Position numbers and translations under genes: made by a program. A DNA stretch of 64,000 nt from Diphasiastrum complanatum (Eukaryota; Streptophyta; Lycopodiopsida; Lycopodiales; Lycopodiaceae): contig CM055112.1 in NCBI GenBank assembly GCA_029204225.1, positions 23,386,392 to 23,450,391 of the forward strand, given 5' to 3'. How positions within the stretch are numbered: position 1 is the first letter of the stretch; every line of letters begins with the position of its first letter. Shown here in pieces: positions 44,680 through 56,781 of the stretch. Under the pieces are notes generated by a model. That model saw only the letters and a list, made by a program, of their open reading frames with translations, was not told the DNA's origin and did no database searches.

Positions 44680-47600
44680 ACTAGATTCGAAACTTTAGAT
44701 ACATTTTCGAGTTTTCTATGTGATGTGGTCACAAATTTTTTTTTTCTCTTCGACCATGATGCTTGAAGCATCTAGATGGTCATTTATCTGAAACATTGAA
44801 AAAATACACGTACAATTCTTTTTAAACATACACGTACAAATCATATAAATGTACATGTGAAGTATAAAAAACAAGTACACTTCTAGAAGCAATGGGGTCA
44901 AGTCTTATCAACCATAGATTTTGGTTGCACTAAGGACAAAGGATCTTGCATCCTAACGTCCACCTCTGCTTGAGCTTGCTGCATCACATTCAAGTAACAT
45001 TAGAAAATCATGAGAAATTCAACAATGGCAAAAGAGTTCATTTAGTAAAAACCTCGATAGCAAGTTCTTTACCTCAGATAACAGCTGAGCTAAACATGAC
45101 TACCTCGGTGTCAGATCTTTCTCTATAGCAACACACTACATGACATACAAAAAAGATTATGAAATTGTTAGAAAACTTATCTCTATCTCTCTAATGTCCA
45201 ACTTATTGCTTCTCTCGGTAACAAGCTTCACAAAGTCATCTTTGTGCTTTGGAATGGGTACAAACCTATACTTTACAGAAGTATAGTGCATGATGGAGTC
45301 CAAATTTCGTTTTTGGACGCGAAGAGGGCCGCGAGTGTGTGAATCGTGGCAGAGAGGGGCGAGGATGACATGACCTTGATGGCCATGCCATCCCATGGAT
45401 GGCTTGCAGGCCCCACACAACTATACAACTGCGAACTGCTACATAGGGTGGTTGTTTGTTGCCTGCATCACCTTGCCACCTTGCCACTGTCAGGGTGCTG
45501 AAAATAAGCGGAGGCACTGTACACCAAACCATAAAGGAATATGGCCAATGGAGTAGTGGTCCATATGGGCCAAATTAATTCTTGCACCTCTCAAAGAGGA
45601 TAATATCTCCAATTTCACATTGGCAAATGGGAAGAACAATTTTTTTGCTATGTATAAGACCATTAAAAAAGAAGGCCCAAGAATAATAGAGCAAAATTGC
45701 AAATTTGGAGATTGGAGCTTGTTTTTCCTGGTTATGTTATTGGCGATGAGGGCCATTGATGTAAAGAGACAATAATTTTTTTTGTTGAAATTGTCGAAGT
45801 TTGATAATTTGAAACTCTTATTTAACTCAATAGCATATTATGAATTTTTTTTTAATATTGACAATTGTCTTGAAAACAATTAGATTGGACAACACATTGT
45901 CATTATCTAAAGCTGCAATACGGGTTAATTCTAGTGAAGGTAACTTGGCTTTTCAATTGTGTAATCAAATCACTTAATTAGTTGACATTTCTGGTGGTAC
46001 AAAGAAGATAACCTTCCCATATGAGAATTAGTCATGTCATGCTTAACAATTAGTCATGTCATGTCATGCTTAACAGTTAGAAATGTTTGAAAAAATAGCA
46101 ATTAGAATCATTTTAACATGAGAACAATTGACAAATTAGGTTCGAATGACCTAATGCTTTTTGCTGTCGGTTTACATTCCAAATTAACTCTTAATAACCA
46201 TTATATCATACTCCATGTAATCTTGAACTTCCTTGCTTTGTTTGTTACAAATTAAAAAAAAAATTACTTTTTTTGAATCTAGGGCAACTTTGTATACCAC
46301 CCTTCACAATGGAACTTGTAAGCTAGGAGTATTAACCTTGACTGATATCATTAAAAGCATAGAATGGAGTGAAGTACAATGCATGACCCCAATCTGATAT
46401 AGGAAACATATAGGTGCGTTAATCCTACTTGTAGAGGAGGGGCGGGGGGCACCCTCCGAGGCCGTTTTGCCATGGAAAGGCCTTCAGCCAAGGCGGAAGC
46501 CTCAGGTGGAAGTCCCATTCTTATGGCAAAAGGAGGTGACTTTCCGTGGCATGAAAAAAAAAAAATTGTCGTAAATCTTCTTTTTCATGGACCTTCTGTG
46601 CATAGATTTTTTTTTCCAAGCACTTTGCATCCCAGATGGTGCATGTAAAAAATTTTGGAAAAAAGAAAGGGAGGCGAGGCGCATAAATTCTGTTCAATGA
46701 AGCACCTCCTCCTTCGTTATAAAAAAGCAAAAAATGACTTTAAGTTCATGTAAATATGAGATATGAAGTTAGCATTGTTAGAATTCTATTGGAGTCAAGG
46801 ATTTTTGGTCCCTTGCACAACATTGGTGTGGAGCATGGGCCACCACACCAATCACTTATAGCTCCTCCCATGAATTTGTAACATTTCATCTAAGAATTTC
46901 AGGAAGCTGCATAATCAAGCAAATATTGATCATCTGATCTGTTGACTTCACCTAATGCATTAGGAGTTGATGGTATTGAAGTGATGCAAGGAAAGAAGAG
47001 AGCTCTCAAACCTGATATTGGCAAATTTCATCTTGGCACCTCTTGTTGCTTTTCCTTTCTAACAATCTACCAACATGGAGGATAATTATAGTGTACATGT
47101 TGATCATGTTGAGTTCTGCTCTTGGCTTCATAACTCTATGAAAGTTTGTGGATTTTCCATGCAAATTGCAGTAAGAGAGGCAATATACAAGAAAGAAAAA
47201 AAAATATCAGGCTCTAAAAAACTGTGACAGCCATGAAAACTTTAGTCTGCTCTTCAATGTTATGAGTATGCTTAATATCCAAAATCAGGTAAAAGGTTCC
47301 AATGAAAAGGATTGACAAGGTGTATATGATGGCCACTTTGTAAGCAGTCCGATTCCTTAACTTTTAGGGATCTGATATTTCATCCTCTGAGGGGCTAATT
47401 ATCTGTATCAGCCTTCCTAGCACTGTTTATCAATCAAAGTAAGCCAAAGGGAGTTAGAAGTAGTTGAGGTCCTGCAAGGTGACCAAAGTTTAAGTCTCCC
47501 ATCCCTCCCCTTCTCACACCAAAGATCTGCTTATCCATGAGAGCTGACCATTATTCCCAGAAATTTTCCAGAGTAGCTTCTGTTATACACCCAGATGTTT

Positions 47601-47770
47601 GCTTGCAATGCTCTTGCAGATGGAAACACCCTGCCATCATATCACAGGAATTGTGTCTCGTCTTATTAAAATCTACTCTGCTTTGCTTGAAATTCACTTG
47701 GGCTCCAAAACTCATTGCCATTTTTATAGATTCACACAAGACTTCTACAAAAGCAGCTTCAAGTTACCCT
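44680..47770. other. intergenic, no gene recognised
   Basis: A somewhat GC-richer stretch at 45290-45530 and an AT-rich remainder. TAGTCATGTCATG(TCATG)CTTAACA is locally repeated at 46030-46075. A GC-rich patch occurs at 46435-46510. No coding or element identity was recognised; the part below 47772 should include the 3' UTR of the membrane-protein gene. Confidence 0.4.
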
Positions 47771-47771
47771 C

Positions 47772-49127
47772 TTATTTGCGAAAGAAACGTATCTTTTGTG
47801 CACTGATCCTTCTCAGAAAATTTCTAAAAGCTTTGCAAATGCTACGCAGACTTCTCCTCTTGGAATGGCTCGTAACTTTATATGAGGCTGCACTCGCACC
47901 TAGGAAATTCTGATGAAAAGCTGATGGCCTTTCCCTAAGAGGATTGTCATATGGCTGTTGTCTCGGGAACCTACTGTCCTTAACATCAGAAACACCCTCA
48001 TCCTCAACATTCGAAACATTCTCATCCTCAGCAAATAGACTCACATACGGATCAAAACTTTCATCAGAATCCCAACCAGAGCTGTCGATCAACCTCGTGT
48101 AAGATTTGTTTTTAATTCTTCTGAAACTCAATTCTGGAGCTGCACTCTCCTGATCTGAGTGAATAGTCCCCATTTTCCATATGCTGCTTTCTTTATCAAG
48201 AGCAGCTGGGCGAATGTCAGAATTGTCCGATCCCCGATGCCATGTGCTGCTGCTCCCATTCTCTGACGAATCAAGTGTTTGTTCCCATGCACTGCTGCCT
48301 TCATCGCTATCTTCACTGTGGGACTCATCCGGGCTTTTGAGCTGACGAGAGAAGCTGAAGTTTGATCCTTTTATGTCACTTACCGTGCTGGCAGAATTCA
48401 CTCTCTCCTGCTCAGGCATAGCGTTGGATTTAACATCAGCTTGTGCTCCTTTGATCATTTCTTCCTCCAATTTGCCATCAGCTTGTAGCTTAACAATAAG
48501 TTTTTGTATAGATTTTCCAAAATTTTCCATCAAAGCAGCATTGTCTTCCTCTGTAGTTTTCAAGGATTCACTGAAAATAAAATCTTCGTCCACGGTGACA
48601 GTTCCTACGCCTTCAAATGAAAATTCTGCTCTTGGTGTCTTTTCCAAAAACCAAATGGATTCACGATCAGTTTCGCTACCCCTGACATACGCCACCCAGC
48701 TCTTTGGCCTAAATTCACTCACCTGCCTGCAATATGGGGTCTCTACCCCGAGCCCTTGATGCTTTAGAGCAGTCGAGTTTTGATCCACTACGCTGATCAC
48801 ATTTTTGCAAACAGTTTCATTGTAGCTCTTCTTCAGAACCTCCCCCAGCTCATTCACTTTCTGAGCTGGGCGCCAAAAGCGAAGAAATGCAAGTATGCAA
48901 AAAAGGGTGGAGAGAAAGAGAGGACAAAAGAACCTCACAATGGGCAGCAATGGAGGCTTCAACAGCAATAGGCATATAATTGCTGCCAGGGGGAGGCTAC
49001 AGACGACACACAACTTTCTGAATAGCTTCAAAACCCAGAACTGTCCCACCCTGCTCCAGAGCAAGCTCCACAAGGACCAGCATTTGAGAATTCTACTTAA
49101 ATTTGCGTCAATTGAGCTGAAACCCAT
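47772..49127 (-). CDS. membrane-anchored acidic, Ser-rich protein, function unknown
   Basis: An uninterrupted single-exon frame of 451 residues starting at MGFSSIDANLSRILKCWSLW. Residues about 35-60 (VVCSLPLAAIICLLLLKPPL) and 62-85 (IVRFFCPLFLSTLFCILAFL) form two hydrophobic segments, most simply a hairpin or two transmembrane helices. Then comes a soluble region with EFRPKSWVAYVRG and FSFEGVGTVTVDEDF, a long acidic Ser/Glu/Asp-rich part with repeated SSAWE, SSTWH, SSIWK and SSGWDSDES words, and a strongly basic C-terminus (SKRRSLRSICKAF; RRISAQKIRFFRK). I do not recognise the family. Length, lack of stops and balanced composition make it the best candidate for a functional gene here. Confidence 0.75.
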   Translation of the reverse strand: MGFSSIDANLSRILKCWSLWSLLWSRVGQFWVLKLFRKLCVVCSLPLAAIICLLLLKPPLLPIVRFFCPLFLSTLFCILAFLRFWRPAQKVNELGEVLKKSYNETVCKNVISVVDQNSTALKHQGLGVETPYCRQVSEFRPKSWVAYVRGSETDRESIWFLEKTPRAEFSFEGVGTVTVDEDFIFSESLKTTEEDNAALMENFGKSIQKLIVKLQADGKLEEEMIKGAQADVKSNAMPEQERVNSASTVSDIKGSNFSFSRQLKSPDESHSEDSDEGSSAWEQTLDSSENGSSSTWHRGSDNSDIRPAALDKESSIWKMGTIHSDQESAAPELSFRRIKNKSYTRLIDSSGWDSDESFDPYVSLFAEDENVSNVEDEGVSDVKDSRFPRQQPYDNPLRERPSAFHQNFLGASAASYKVTSHSKRRSLRSICKAFRNFLRRISAQKIRFFRK

Positions 49128-50365
49128 CTCCAGAATATAATTGAAGAGAATGTACGAAGCTTACTCTCAGTTGATGAGAAACTGTTCTACGAATTTTGAA
49201 ACATCGCAAAGAATAGCAAATTCCATAGCAAGTAACCAGGCACAAAGCAGCCAATGGCAGGAATTCAGCAGATCCCCAACCAAAAACAGTTCAGAAAGAT
49301 GCATAGAGGCTCTATATTTCTGATCCACAGATCCATGAAAGATCTATGAATGAAGCGTGCTGTGATCTTGAAAAAAGACTATAAAAAATCAGAGAGCAGT
49401 CACTCCAATTCGACCTTGCTCACTTACTACAGTTGCTCCATTACAGTTGTAATTTGATGATACAAGTTGTTGTTTTAAAACCAAATTCACTCCATCCCTT
49501 GCAGGAGAGAGTGCATGCGTTCTTTTCAGGATTCTCAGATTGCTCCATCTCTCCACCCAACTGCAACATTGCAACCGAAAATCTGATGCTGCCCAGTTCA
49601 ACTGACGCCATGAGAAGCCACACCAAATGCAAGCGTCTGTCTACATTTCACAAACAAATTCACAGCCCTCGATCCATCCATCCATCCATCGCCCAAGAGC
49701 AATTAGACAAGGGTACGCTGTCCTCATCTTCTGCTTTCGCAACAAAAGGGAATATGTGGGATCCGCAAAAGAAAAGAAAGAAAGGTAGAAAGAAATGCAG
49801 CATCATCCAAATAAAATTCCATTCTCGGCGTCTGTGCAACAAGGATCTCGTACCTACCCACCTTTTTTCCTTTCAATTCCAACGTGAAGCTCAAGGTAAA
49901 CTTTGCTATTTCACGAGATACCACCGCACCCTTCCCCTCCCTGGGGCAACCCACATGAGTTTCATCATTCTTCATTCCTAGCATATGCCTCCATGCCTCT
50001 TTCAAGGTAGTTTGGGATGGGAAGGTGGGTCATGGAGCTCTCTCTCTTCCCATGTAGCTCATTTTACCTCGTCTTGGGAATAAATTAGTCATTGGTGAGT
50101 TTTCCCTTTTTTATATCCACAAGTGGAAGAGAACCAGGATTATGTTGTCCATGTGCACTCGAAAATTTTAAAGTTGTTGCAGAGTTGTTGTCTTTTGAGG
50201 CGGAGTTGAAGCAAAGGCATAATGATTTCACAAATGCAAATATTGTTCTTCATCCTTGCACCTGATTGGTGGTGATATTTGCCCCCCACCAAGCTACTTA
50301 TTTCCTCCTTTGTTGCATACTCGTTCACCTCCAAGAGGTTCAGAGAATGCACTAATTGAATGTAA
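49128..50365. other. upstream region of the membrane-protein gene
   Basis: On minus this is the 5' flank. TATATTCTGGAG lies just before the ATG. No upstream in-frame exon was recognised. Overlapping frames at 49433-50005 on both strands have no support beyond being open. A CATCCATCCATCCATC run lies at 49675-49690. Confidence 0.4.
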
Positions 50366-50370
50366 AGAGT

Positions 50371-50430
50371 CCCCCCCCCCCCTCCCCCCCCCCCAAAAAA
50401 AAAAAAAAACACACACACACACACACACCC
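50371..50430. repeat. compound C/A/CA microsatellite
   Basis: A C run interrupted by one T, then about 15 A's, then (AC)n of about ten units. Length in the assembly is likely unreliable. Confidence 0.95.
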
Positions 50431-50439
50431 CTTTTGACA

Positions 50440-51060
50440 TCCTCTTCACGAAGTTAACGAGTTACATGTAAACAGGCTATAAGTGGCATAGACAGTTAGC
50501 TTTAACCCCCCTCTGAGGCACTTGCAAGAACCTTTCAGATGGAGAGGCTAACTAGTTTGCTATAATCGATTTAGTTCCCCTTTTCTCCCTCAACCTTCTC
50601 ATTTCACCATCTGCACCTATTGCCTATCCAACTCAAGGATTCTAGCCAGACTAATGCAAAAACTGACTAGAGTCACAAAGTTCACATAATTCGGAATTTC
50701 ATAGTAGTACTCAAATTGAAGATCTTGAGATGCCCAAGCCATTTTGACCATCACTTTTCAGGCTATTGGACATCTGTGTCAATATATCTTGAGAAAAGGT
50801 TACCGAAATAGAAGGATTCATGCATTAATGTAATTATTTTGTAATTTCTCTTAGATGATTAATTGAATGTGCAGAGATAATAGTTCAATTGGAAAGACAT
50901 TGGGTTGTATATTAACATGTAAATCAACTGAATCTATGTTGATGAATAATTAAAATCCACATATAAAGTCTTAAATTGCAGAGGGTTGATGTACATACAA
51001 AAATTCTTAGATAAAACTATAATTCAAGGTGCTTGTGATTTTGCCGAGATAAACAGGAAA
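50440..51060. other. intergenic, no gene recognised
   Basis: Nothing recognised. Confidence 0.35.
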
Positions 51061-51850
51061 GCATATGGTACAATTTTCAAACTTATCCAAGAAACATATA
51101 AGCAAGTTTGTATTAAGAAGGTTCCTCTTCCAAGGTCATCACTTGAAGCATGAGAGAAGTAGCTTAAACATAGGAATGCATAAGGTTATAGGCACTCCAT
51201 TTTGTATTGAAGAGACATATCAGACTGATGGAAGATCAATTTACTACAATGCATCAAATAACCTATTTGTGGATGTAATCAATTACTGAAATATATGATT
51301 GCTTTTTATGAAATCACAATGGAAAAGGTAACTGGTAAAATAATCATAGTGTCTAAGTTAGATGAGTCGGGATTGGTTAAAGGGCAAAAGATGGAGACGG
51401 TTAGTATAATTCTCATGAACAGGTTGCTTGGACAATCAATTGATTAGGGAGATTTTAACTTCAGTGTCCAATCAGAAAATGATATTTGGTGGTTGGTAGC
51501 TTTACAGATATATTTGCTCATTCAATAATGAAATATGATTGAAATTTCAAGTCGAACTAACTGCCTATGTTGATTTTTGAATCTAATGGTATATTTTTTT
51601 GATAGGTTATGAAAGAGGATCATACGTTGTAGAACATCTTATCCTCAAATTATCAAAGAGTATATGGATGGTGTAAAGCTCAATGTACTTGAAAAAGGAG
51701 ATTTCAATGTGGAATGGCATTTGGTAGGTGATTTGAAAACTTTGAAATGCATGTAGAATGTTTCTCATGGAGCGATAGCTAGGCATCCATGTATATACTA
51801 TACGAAAATGGCGAAAGATGTTACGAGAAGTACAAGTATAACAAGAGAAA
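51060..51850 (+). pseudogene. coding-like relic of unknown family
   Basis: Several plus-strand frames with stops and shifts are readable, e.g. VGTPFCIEETYQTDGRSIYY-like text near 51190 and, near 51700, VEWHLVGDLKTLKCM, a stop, then NVSHGAIARHPCIYY. The GDLK followed by a Cys-containing segment recalls uncharacterised transposase-like proteins, but I cannot name the family. It ends where the copia LTR begins (51872). Confidence 0.25.
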
Positions 51851-51871
51851 ATCTAGATCCAAACTGGAAAC

Positions 51872-52768
51872 TGTTGGATTTTAATGCTCAGGACTAAGTC
51901 CACTTAGTAATGAGCATCCTGAAAAATCTGTCGAAGTCCGACTCCATCGACTTCATCAACTTCGTCTTCAACATCAACTCAATCGACTTACTAGATTCCA
52001 TCGACTTACCTGACTCACCTGATAACTCGACTCACTCGACATTCCATCATCACTCGACATTCGACTTCATCGACAATTGACTCCATCGACTCTATCGACA
52101 ACTCGACTCCATCGACTCCATCGACAACCCATCAACACTCAATTAACTCGACTCCATTGACTCTCGACTTACTCAAATTACTCGACTCCCTCATCAAGTT
52201 AGATCAAATTCGATATGGGAAAAAGTTGATCCACATACTGTCAGACAACTTCAAGGACAACACTGATAGTCCACCTACTTGTACATAGAGTTTACTATTT
52301 ACAACGACGACTACCTCCTATAAGGCAGCTCTAATTACTTAAGCAGATTAAAAGTATTGATCACTGAACTACAATTATTAATAAGCCAAGTAAATTTAGA
52401 GTAAAGTCTGCACCTTTAGCAGTTAGTGATTAAGCTAGACAAATCTGATTTCTTATCATCCAGTTAGCAATGATCAAGCCTCTGAAGCTCTGTATTTTGC
52501 ACCTTATAGACCAACGCATAGCTTCACGCTCATGTACTCTATTTTTTATCAATCAAGAGTGCAATTTTTGTCCACACAATTGTGTTGTTCATTTGAGTAT
52601 TATTACAAAATGATTTACATCTTGTTCTTCTTTCTCCTACGTTGACACACTTCTAATCCACAACTGTCCGTTGTAAGTTTCCGTTGTGGGTATCTCGTTC
52701 TAGATTTGATTTTGGATGCCATTTTTTAATCGATTCTGATTCAGCTTCACATACCCAATTTTTCGACA
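51872..52768 (+). mobile_element. Ty1-copia 5' LTR (897 bp)
   Basis: TGTTGGATTTTAATGCTCAG...TTTTTCGACA directly abuts the primer-binding site TGGTATCAGAGC (52769-52780). Its 5' third holds an irregular TCGAC-rich array. From about 52248 on, the LTR is repeated at 53603-54104, offset by about 1336-1355 bp. Confidence 0.8.
51925..52200. repeat. irregular TCGACTCCATCGACT-type array in the LTR
   Basis: Dense TCGACT, CATCGACT, ACTCGACT and CTCGACAT words without a fixed period over about 275 bp. It is missing from the second, truncated LTR copy. Confidence 0.85.
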
Positions 52769-53602
52769 TGGTATCAGAGCGGATGGTTCAGTAATCTATA
52801 TTTCCATGTAGGTCATCAGTCTTGTTTCTACCAAAACATCATTTTTACAAGTGCAGAGCTAGCAGTATTTCGACATCGTTGTTTCTACTGGCGATCTCGC
52901 TCTCTATAACAGAATGGATCCATCTTCTAATTCATCTATTATTGACAAACTTGATGGAGAAGACTACCATCTCTAGAAGTTCAAGAAGAAAGTCATACTA
53001 CTTGCCAAAGAACTGTGGGACATCGTTGATGGCAGAGAGGTCAAGTCTAAGGTCGATGCAAATAGAATCACCAAATGGAGACAGAGGGGTAGGGGCAAGG
53101 CATGTGCCTTGATCACTCTGAATATTAAAGACTCTCAAATCAGCCATATGATATCAGGGATGTTACATCCGAACTTCATCTGAGGAAGAAGTTTTTCACA
53201 TTGAGAATGTCTGATGTAGATAGTTTTTCAAGCCATCTCAATACATTCAAAAATCTCATAGAGTAAATGACTGCAACCAGCTCAATCATTGAATATTCTG
53301 ATGTAGTAATGAATCTATTATCGAGTCTACTTGAAGCTTTTGAAACTAGATCCTCCTATAGCTTAGAATCAGATCCTCAAGCTCTATTCTCAAAGAGAAA
53401 TCAGAAGTTTACATCCAAGAGATCCACAAAGTCAGACTATCCTGACAAGAAGAGTAACATGCAGTCTGTATCAACTTCAAGATCGAATTTAGAGAGTTCA
53501 TCATTCCAGCCAAGACAGAAATTTTTTTAGTTAATATTTTAAGAGGACTGGTCATCTTATTAAGGATTGCAGAACATTGAAGTACAACAATGAAAAAACA
53601 AA
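52769..53602 (+). mobile_element. copia primer-binding site and gag, copy 1 (broken)
   Basis: After the primer-binding site, gag starts at 52914 (MDPSSNSSIIDKLDGEDYHL). TAG then replaces a Trp codon that copy 2 retains (YHLWKFKKK). It continues KFKKKVILLAKELWDIVDG and, with shifts, ALITLNIKDSQISHM, then SSIIEYSDVVMNLLSSLLEA and a decayed zinc knuckle ending GHLIKDCRTLKYNN. At about 53603 the text jumps directly into LTR sequence. Confidence 0.85.
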
Positions 53603-54104
53603 TCAAGTACAACACTGACAGTCCACCTGCTTCTACATATATTTTACTATTTACAACAATTACTATCTACGATAAGGCAGCTCTAGTTAATTAAGTAGAT
53701 TCAAAGTACTGATCACTGAACTACAATCATTAAACAAGCCAAGTTAATTTAGAATAAAGACTGCACCTTTAGCAGTTAGTGAACAAGCTAGACAATTCGG
53801 CTCTTATCAGAATCTGGTTCTTATCATCCAATCAGCAATGATCAAGCTCTATTTTTTTGCCTCAGACTAGTGCACAACTTCATGCTCATGTAATCTATTT
53901 TTATTAAAAAGAGTGCATCTTTTGTCCATAGAACTATGCTGTTTATTTGAGCATTATTACAAACTGCTTTACATCTTGTTCTTCTTGCTGCTACGCTGAC
54001 ATACGTCTGATCCACAACTGTCTGTTGTAAGTTTCCGCTACGGATTTGATTCTGGATGCCATTTCTCGATTCTAATTCAGCTTTACATACCTAATTTTAC
54101 GACA
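53603..54104 (+). mobile_element. truncated second copy of the copia LTR
   Basis: Begins CAACACTGACAGTCCACC, matching the LTR interior from about 52258, and runs to TTTTACGACA just before the second primer-binding site. The first ~380 bp of the LTR, including the TCGAC array, are missing. Confidence 0.85.
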
Positions 54105-54475
54105 TGGTATCAGAGCGGATGGTTCAGTAATCTACTTTTCATGCAAGTTATCAGTCTTGTTTCTACCAAGATATCGTTTTTGCAAGTGTGTAGCTAGCAG
54201 TATTTTGACATTGTTGTTTCCAACAACGATCTCGCTTTCTAGACCGGAATGGATCCTTGTTCTAGTTCATCTTTTATTGACAAACTTAATAGAGAGAACT
54301 ACCATCTCTGGAAGTTCAAAAAGAAAGTCGTACTACTTGCCAAAGAACTATGGGACATTGTTGATGCCACAGAGGTCAAGCCTGAGGTCGATGCAAATAG
54401 CATCACTTTGGATACAGAGGGATGGCAAGGCATTTGCCTTGATCATTATGAATATTAGAAGTTTACATCCAAGAG
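54105..54475 (+). mobile_element. copia primer-binding site and gag, copy 2 (internal deletion)
   Basis: TGGTATCAGAGC at 54105-54116, then gag at 54249 (MDPCSSSSFIDKLNRENYHL then WKFKKKVVLLAKELWDIVDA). A frameshift follows DANSIT. At about 54456 the gag is joined to GAAGTTTACATCCAAGAGAT, which in copy 1 lies some 280 bp further on (53404), so about 280 bp are deleted. Confidence 0.85.
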
Positions 54476-54529
54476 ATATCGACACCAGAAGATTAACTTC
54501 TGAATTTGTATTCTTAGCCAAAATAAGAC

Positions 54530-54772
54530 CTCAGTATCATTATCATCAACTGAATCAGAATACATAGTTGACACAAATGATACCAAGGAGACGATTTGGC
54601 TAAGAAATTTGCTTGCAGATATCGACCTTGCTTAGATACATTCAACAATCATATATTGTGATAATCAAAGCACAATCACACTATCTCTAAATCCAAGATT
54701 TTACTCTCAAAGCAAACATATCAAAATCAGGTATCACTACCTTAGAGAAAATGTGCATAGCAAGGAAGTGTA
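54530..54772 (+). mobile_element. copia RNase H C-terminal domain
   Basis: SLSSTESEYIVDTNDTKETI, WLRNLLADIDLA, a stop, then IIYCDNQSTITLSLNPRF and SKHIKIRYHYLRENV match the RNase H end of copia pol (usual STEAEYxA...CDNxSAIxLxxNPxxHxRSKHI). Protease, integrase and RT between gag and here are missing. No 3' LTR was recognised downstream. Confidence 0.85.
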
Positions 54773-54789
54773 GACAGATTTCCCTTCTA

Positions 54790-56780
54790 CTAGTTCTTTT
54801 CTATCTGTCTAGTTACAAAGCTGTTTCCTGAAATCAGCATGTAAATCGGTTGAACAAGAATGAAAATCCTACTTGTACTGCTACAAATCGAAATGAACAT
54901 ATCTTTTTGAACTAAAACTAAATCTAACACATACATTCTACCTAAATGCAAGAAACAGGAATCAAGAAACTAAAACTAACAGCATTTTAGAAGTCCAAGA
55001 ATCAAGAAACACACATTTCTTGATTCTTGAATTCCCCAAGTCCTACATTAATCCACAAAAAGACAGGAAATTTAATCCACAACTACAATCCACAACCACA
55101 CACACAATAGGGATGGAAGGGCAAGATCATTAATGCATCACTCAATAAACAAGAATGATCAAGGAGCTCAAGGATGCATCAAAGTCGTGGAAGCTATTCT
55201 CATTTAAGCATGGAGTAGATACATTATACAAAAGCTCTCTTCTACAAAGGGGGAGTCTCTTAAATAATCAACCGAGCTCCTTAGGTGGCATCCTAGTGGC
55301 ATTTCCAGATTACACAAATTACAAGTGGAATTATTCTCTCCACTAGAGGTCACCATCAAAAGGCAGCTCACTCTACTTTTCTAAGAGGGGGCATTTGCCT
55401 AGAAATACTAGTTCCTACATGGTCATGCCGTCTTTCGAGAATCACCATGAGGCTTACACAGTTTCTATTTGTCATGCTTAACTAGTACTTCTCAGCTCTC
55501 AATCTTCGTTCATCTTGTCTTCTGAGAGATCTCCTCAGTCTAAGATGAGAGGTGCTCTAAGGTAGCTCTGGTCAAGTATCTTGGAGATTCGTCAGAATCA
55601 ACCAATATCATCCCACCCCTAATGTGTTGCAGGACCCACTACAACCCATATTGGATGATATTGCTCCGCTTCCACCTTGGCATCTTCGTTTTTCACTTGG
55701 AAAAGCGTAGATCCTCATTCGCTTGCTTAAAACCAAGTGTTTATTTCTATTGGTATTTACCACAAAACTGTTTTTTGCAAATTGTCGCAATGTAACCAGA
55801 ATGTCCTGTTGCCGCAAATGGTTGGTATCTTCAAAATTGGAGAGCTCCCAGCAGCTTCAAAACCAGCAGCTTCATGTGTGTCTTTTTTTTTTTCTTTTTT
55901 GTTATTTGTATCTGCCAAGGACTGTTTCACTTCTGGTTGCTTGGTAGGTTCTACTTTTCTTGGAGGTCTTGCCAGATATTCATCAATTTGTCTTGGCTCT
56001 CTTCATATCCTCCATTCTAGTTCTAAGTGTTTCCGCATTTCTTCTCTCAGTCGAAGTCCCAGTCTTATCAATATTCTTGTCTTGATGAGAAGAGGAGAAC
56101 CTTCGATCGGTAGGTTGCACAATTTTTTGGTTCTCAGTCTCAATGAATTCAAACATTCTGGTGGGTACTTGGTTAGAAGGTAGAGAAGGGTTCTGGAAGG
56201 TGGATTGGCTAGGAGTTTGGTGGAAGGGCAAATGAACTGATAATACTACCGTTGTAGCCTTTGGACCCTTGCAATGTCGAGCTTTGACCACCACTTGTTT
56301 GGTGAAGAGCTCACTTTATTCTACAAGCTTGTTGTCATCTTTTTCTTTTTCTTTTTTGTAGCTCTTTCTTCCGTTGATCCGTTACTTTTGGATCTCTTTA
56401 GGCTTCATAGGAGGGGATTCAACTATCATTGCTCCATAGAGTTTCTTTTGATCAAGATCGATCCGACTCATCTGTTGCTTAAGTTTTGTTCTTTCCTCCT
56501 CAGCTTCTTGGATATTTCTGTTTATTTCTTCTAGCTGCTTCAATTGCTTTCTTAAAACTTTTTTTCTAGATGACCAACCATAGTAGGTGGTAGAAGGTCT
56601 CTGCAAGACACTTGCAATGATCTCTCAACTGCTTCGGTAAGACTATCAAGGAAAAATTGGGAAGATGGATAATGAGATGATAGGAATGTAGGCTGATATT
56701 CCAAGGAGTATTTGAGCCATCTTGAAAAGGATACAGACTTAAGCCTAGAACTGGATTAGTTAAGTTTAGGCCTTTACGCC
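54790..56780. other. unassigned; coding-like minus-strand pieces
   Basis: On minus, 56606-56382 reads as a charged, coiled-coil-like peptide (KQLKQLEEINRNIQEAEEER) and 56294-55983 as a Pro/Thr/Arg-rich one. They could be parts of a retroelement gag, since a gypsy LTR begins at 56782, but that LTR is on the opposite strand. No family assigned. Confidence 0.3.
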
Positions 56781-56781
56781 A

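Noticed and set aside
56382-56606. Coiled-coil peptide as gag of the gypsy LTR at 56782-57324
   Set aside because: It lies on the opposite strand and outside the element defined by that LTR and primer-binding site.
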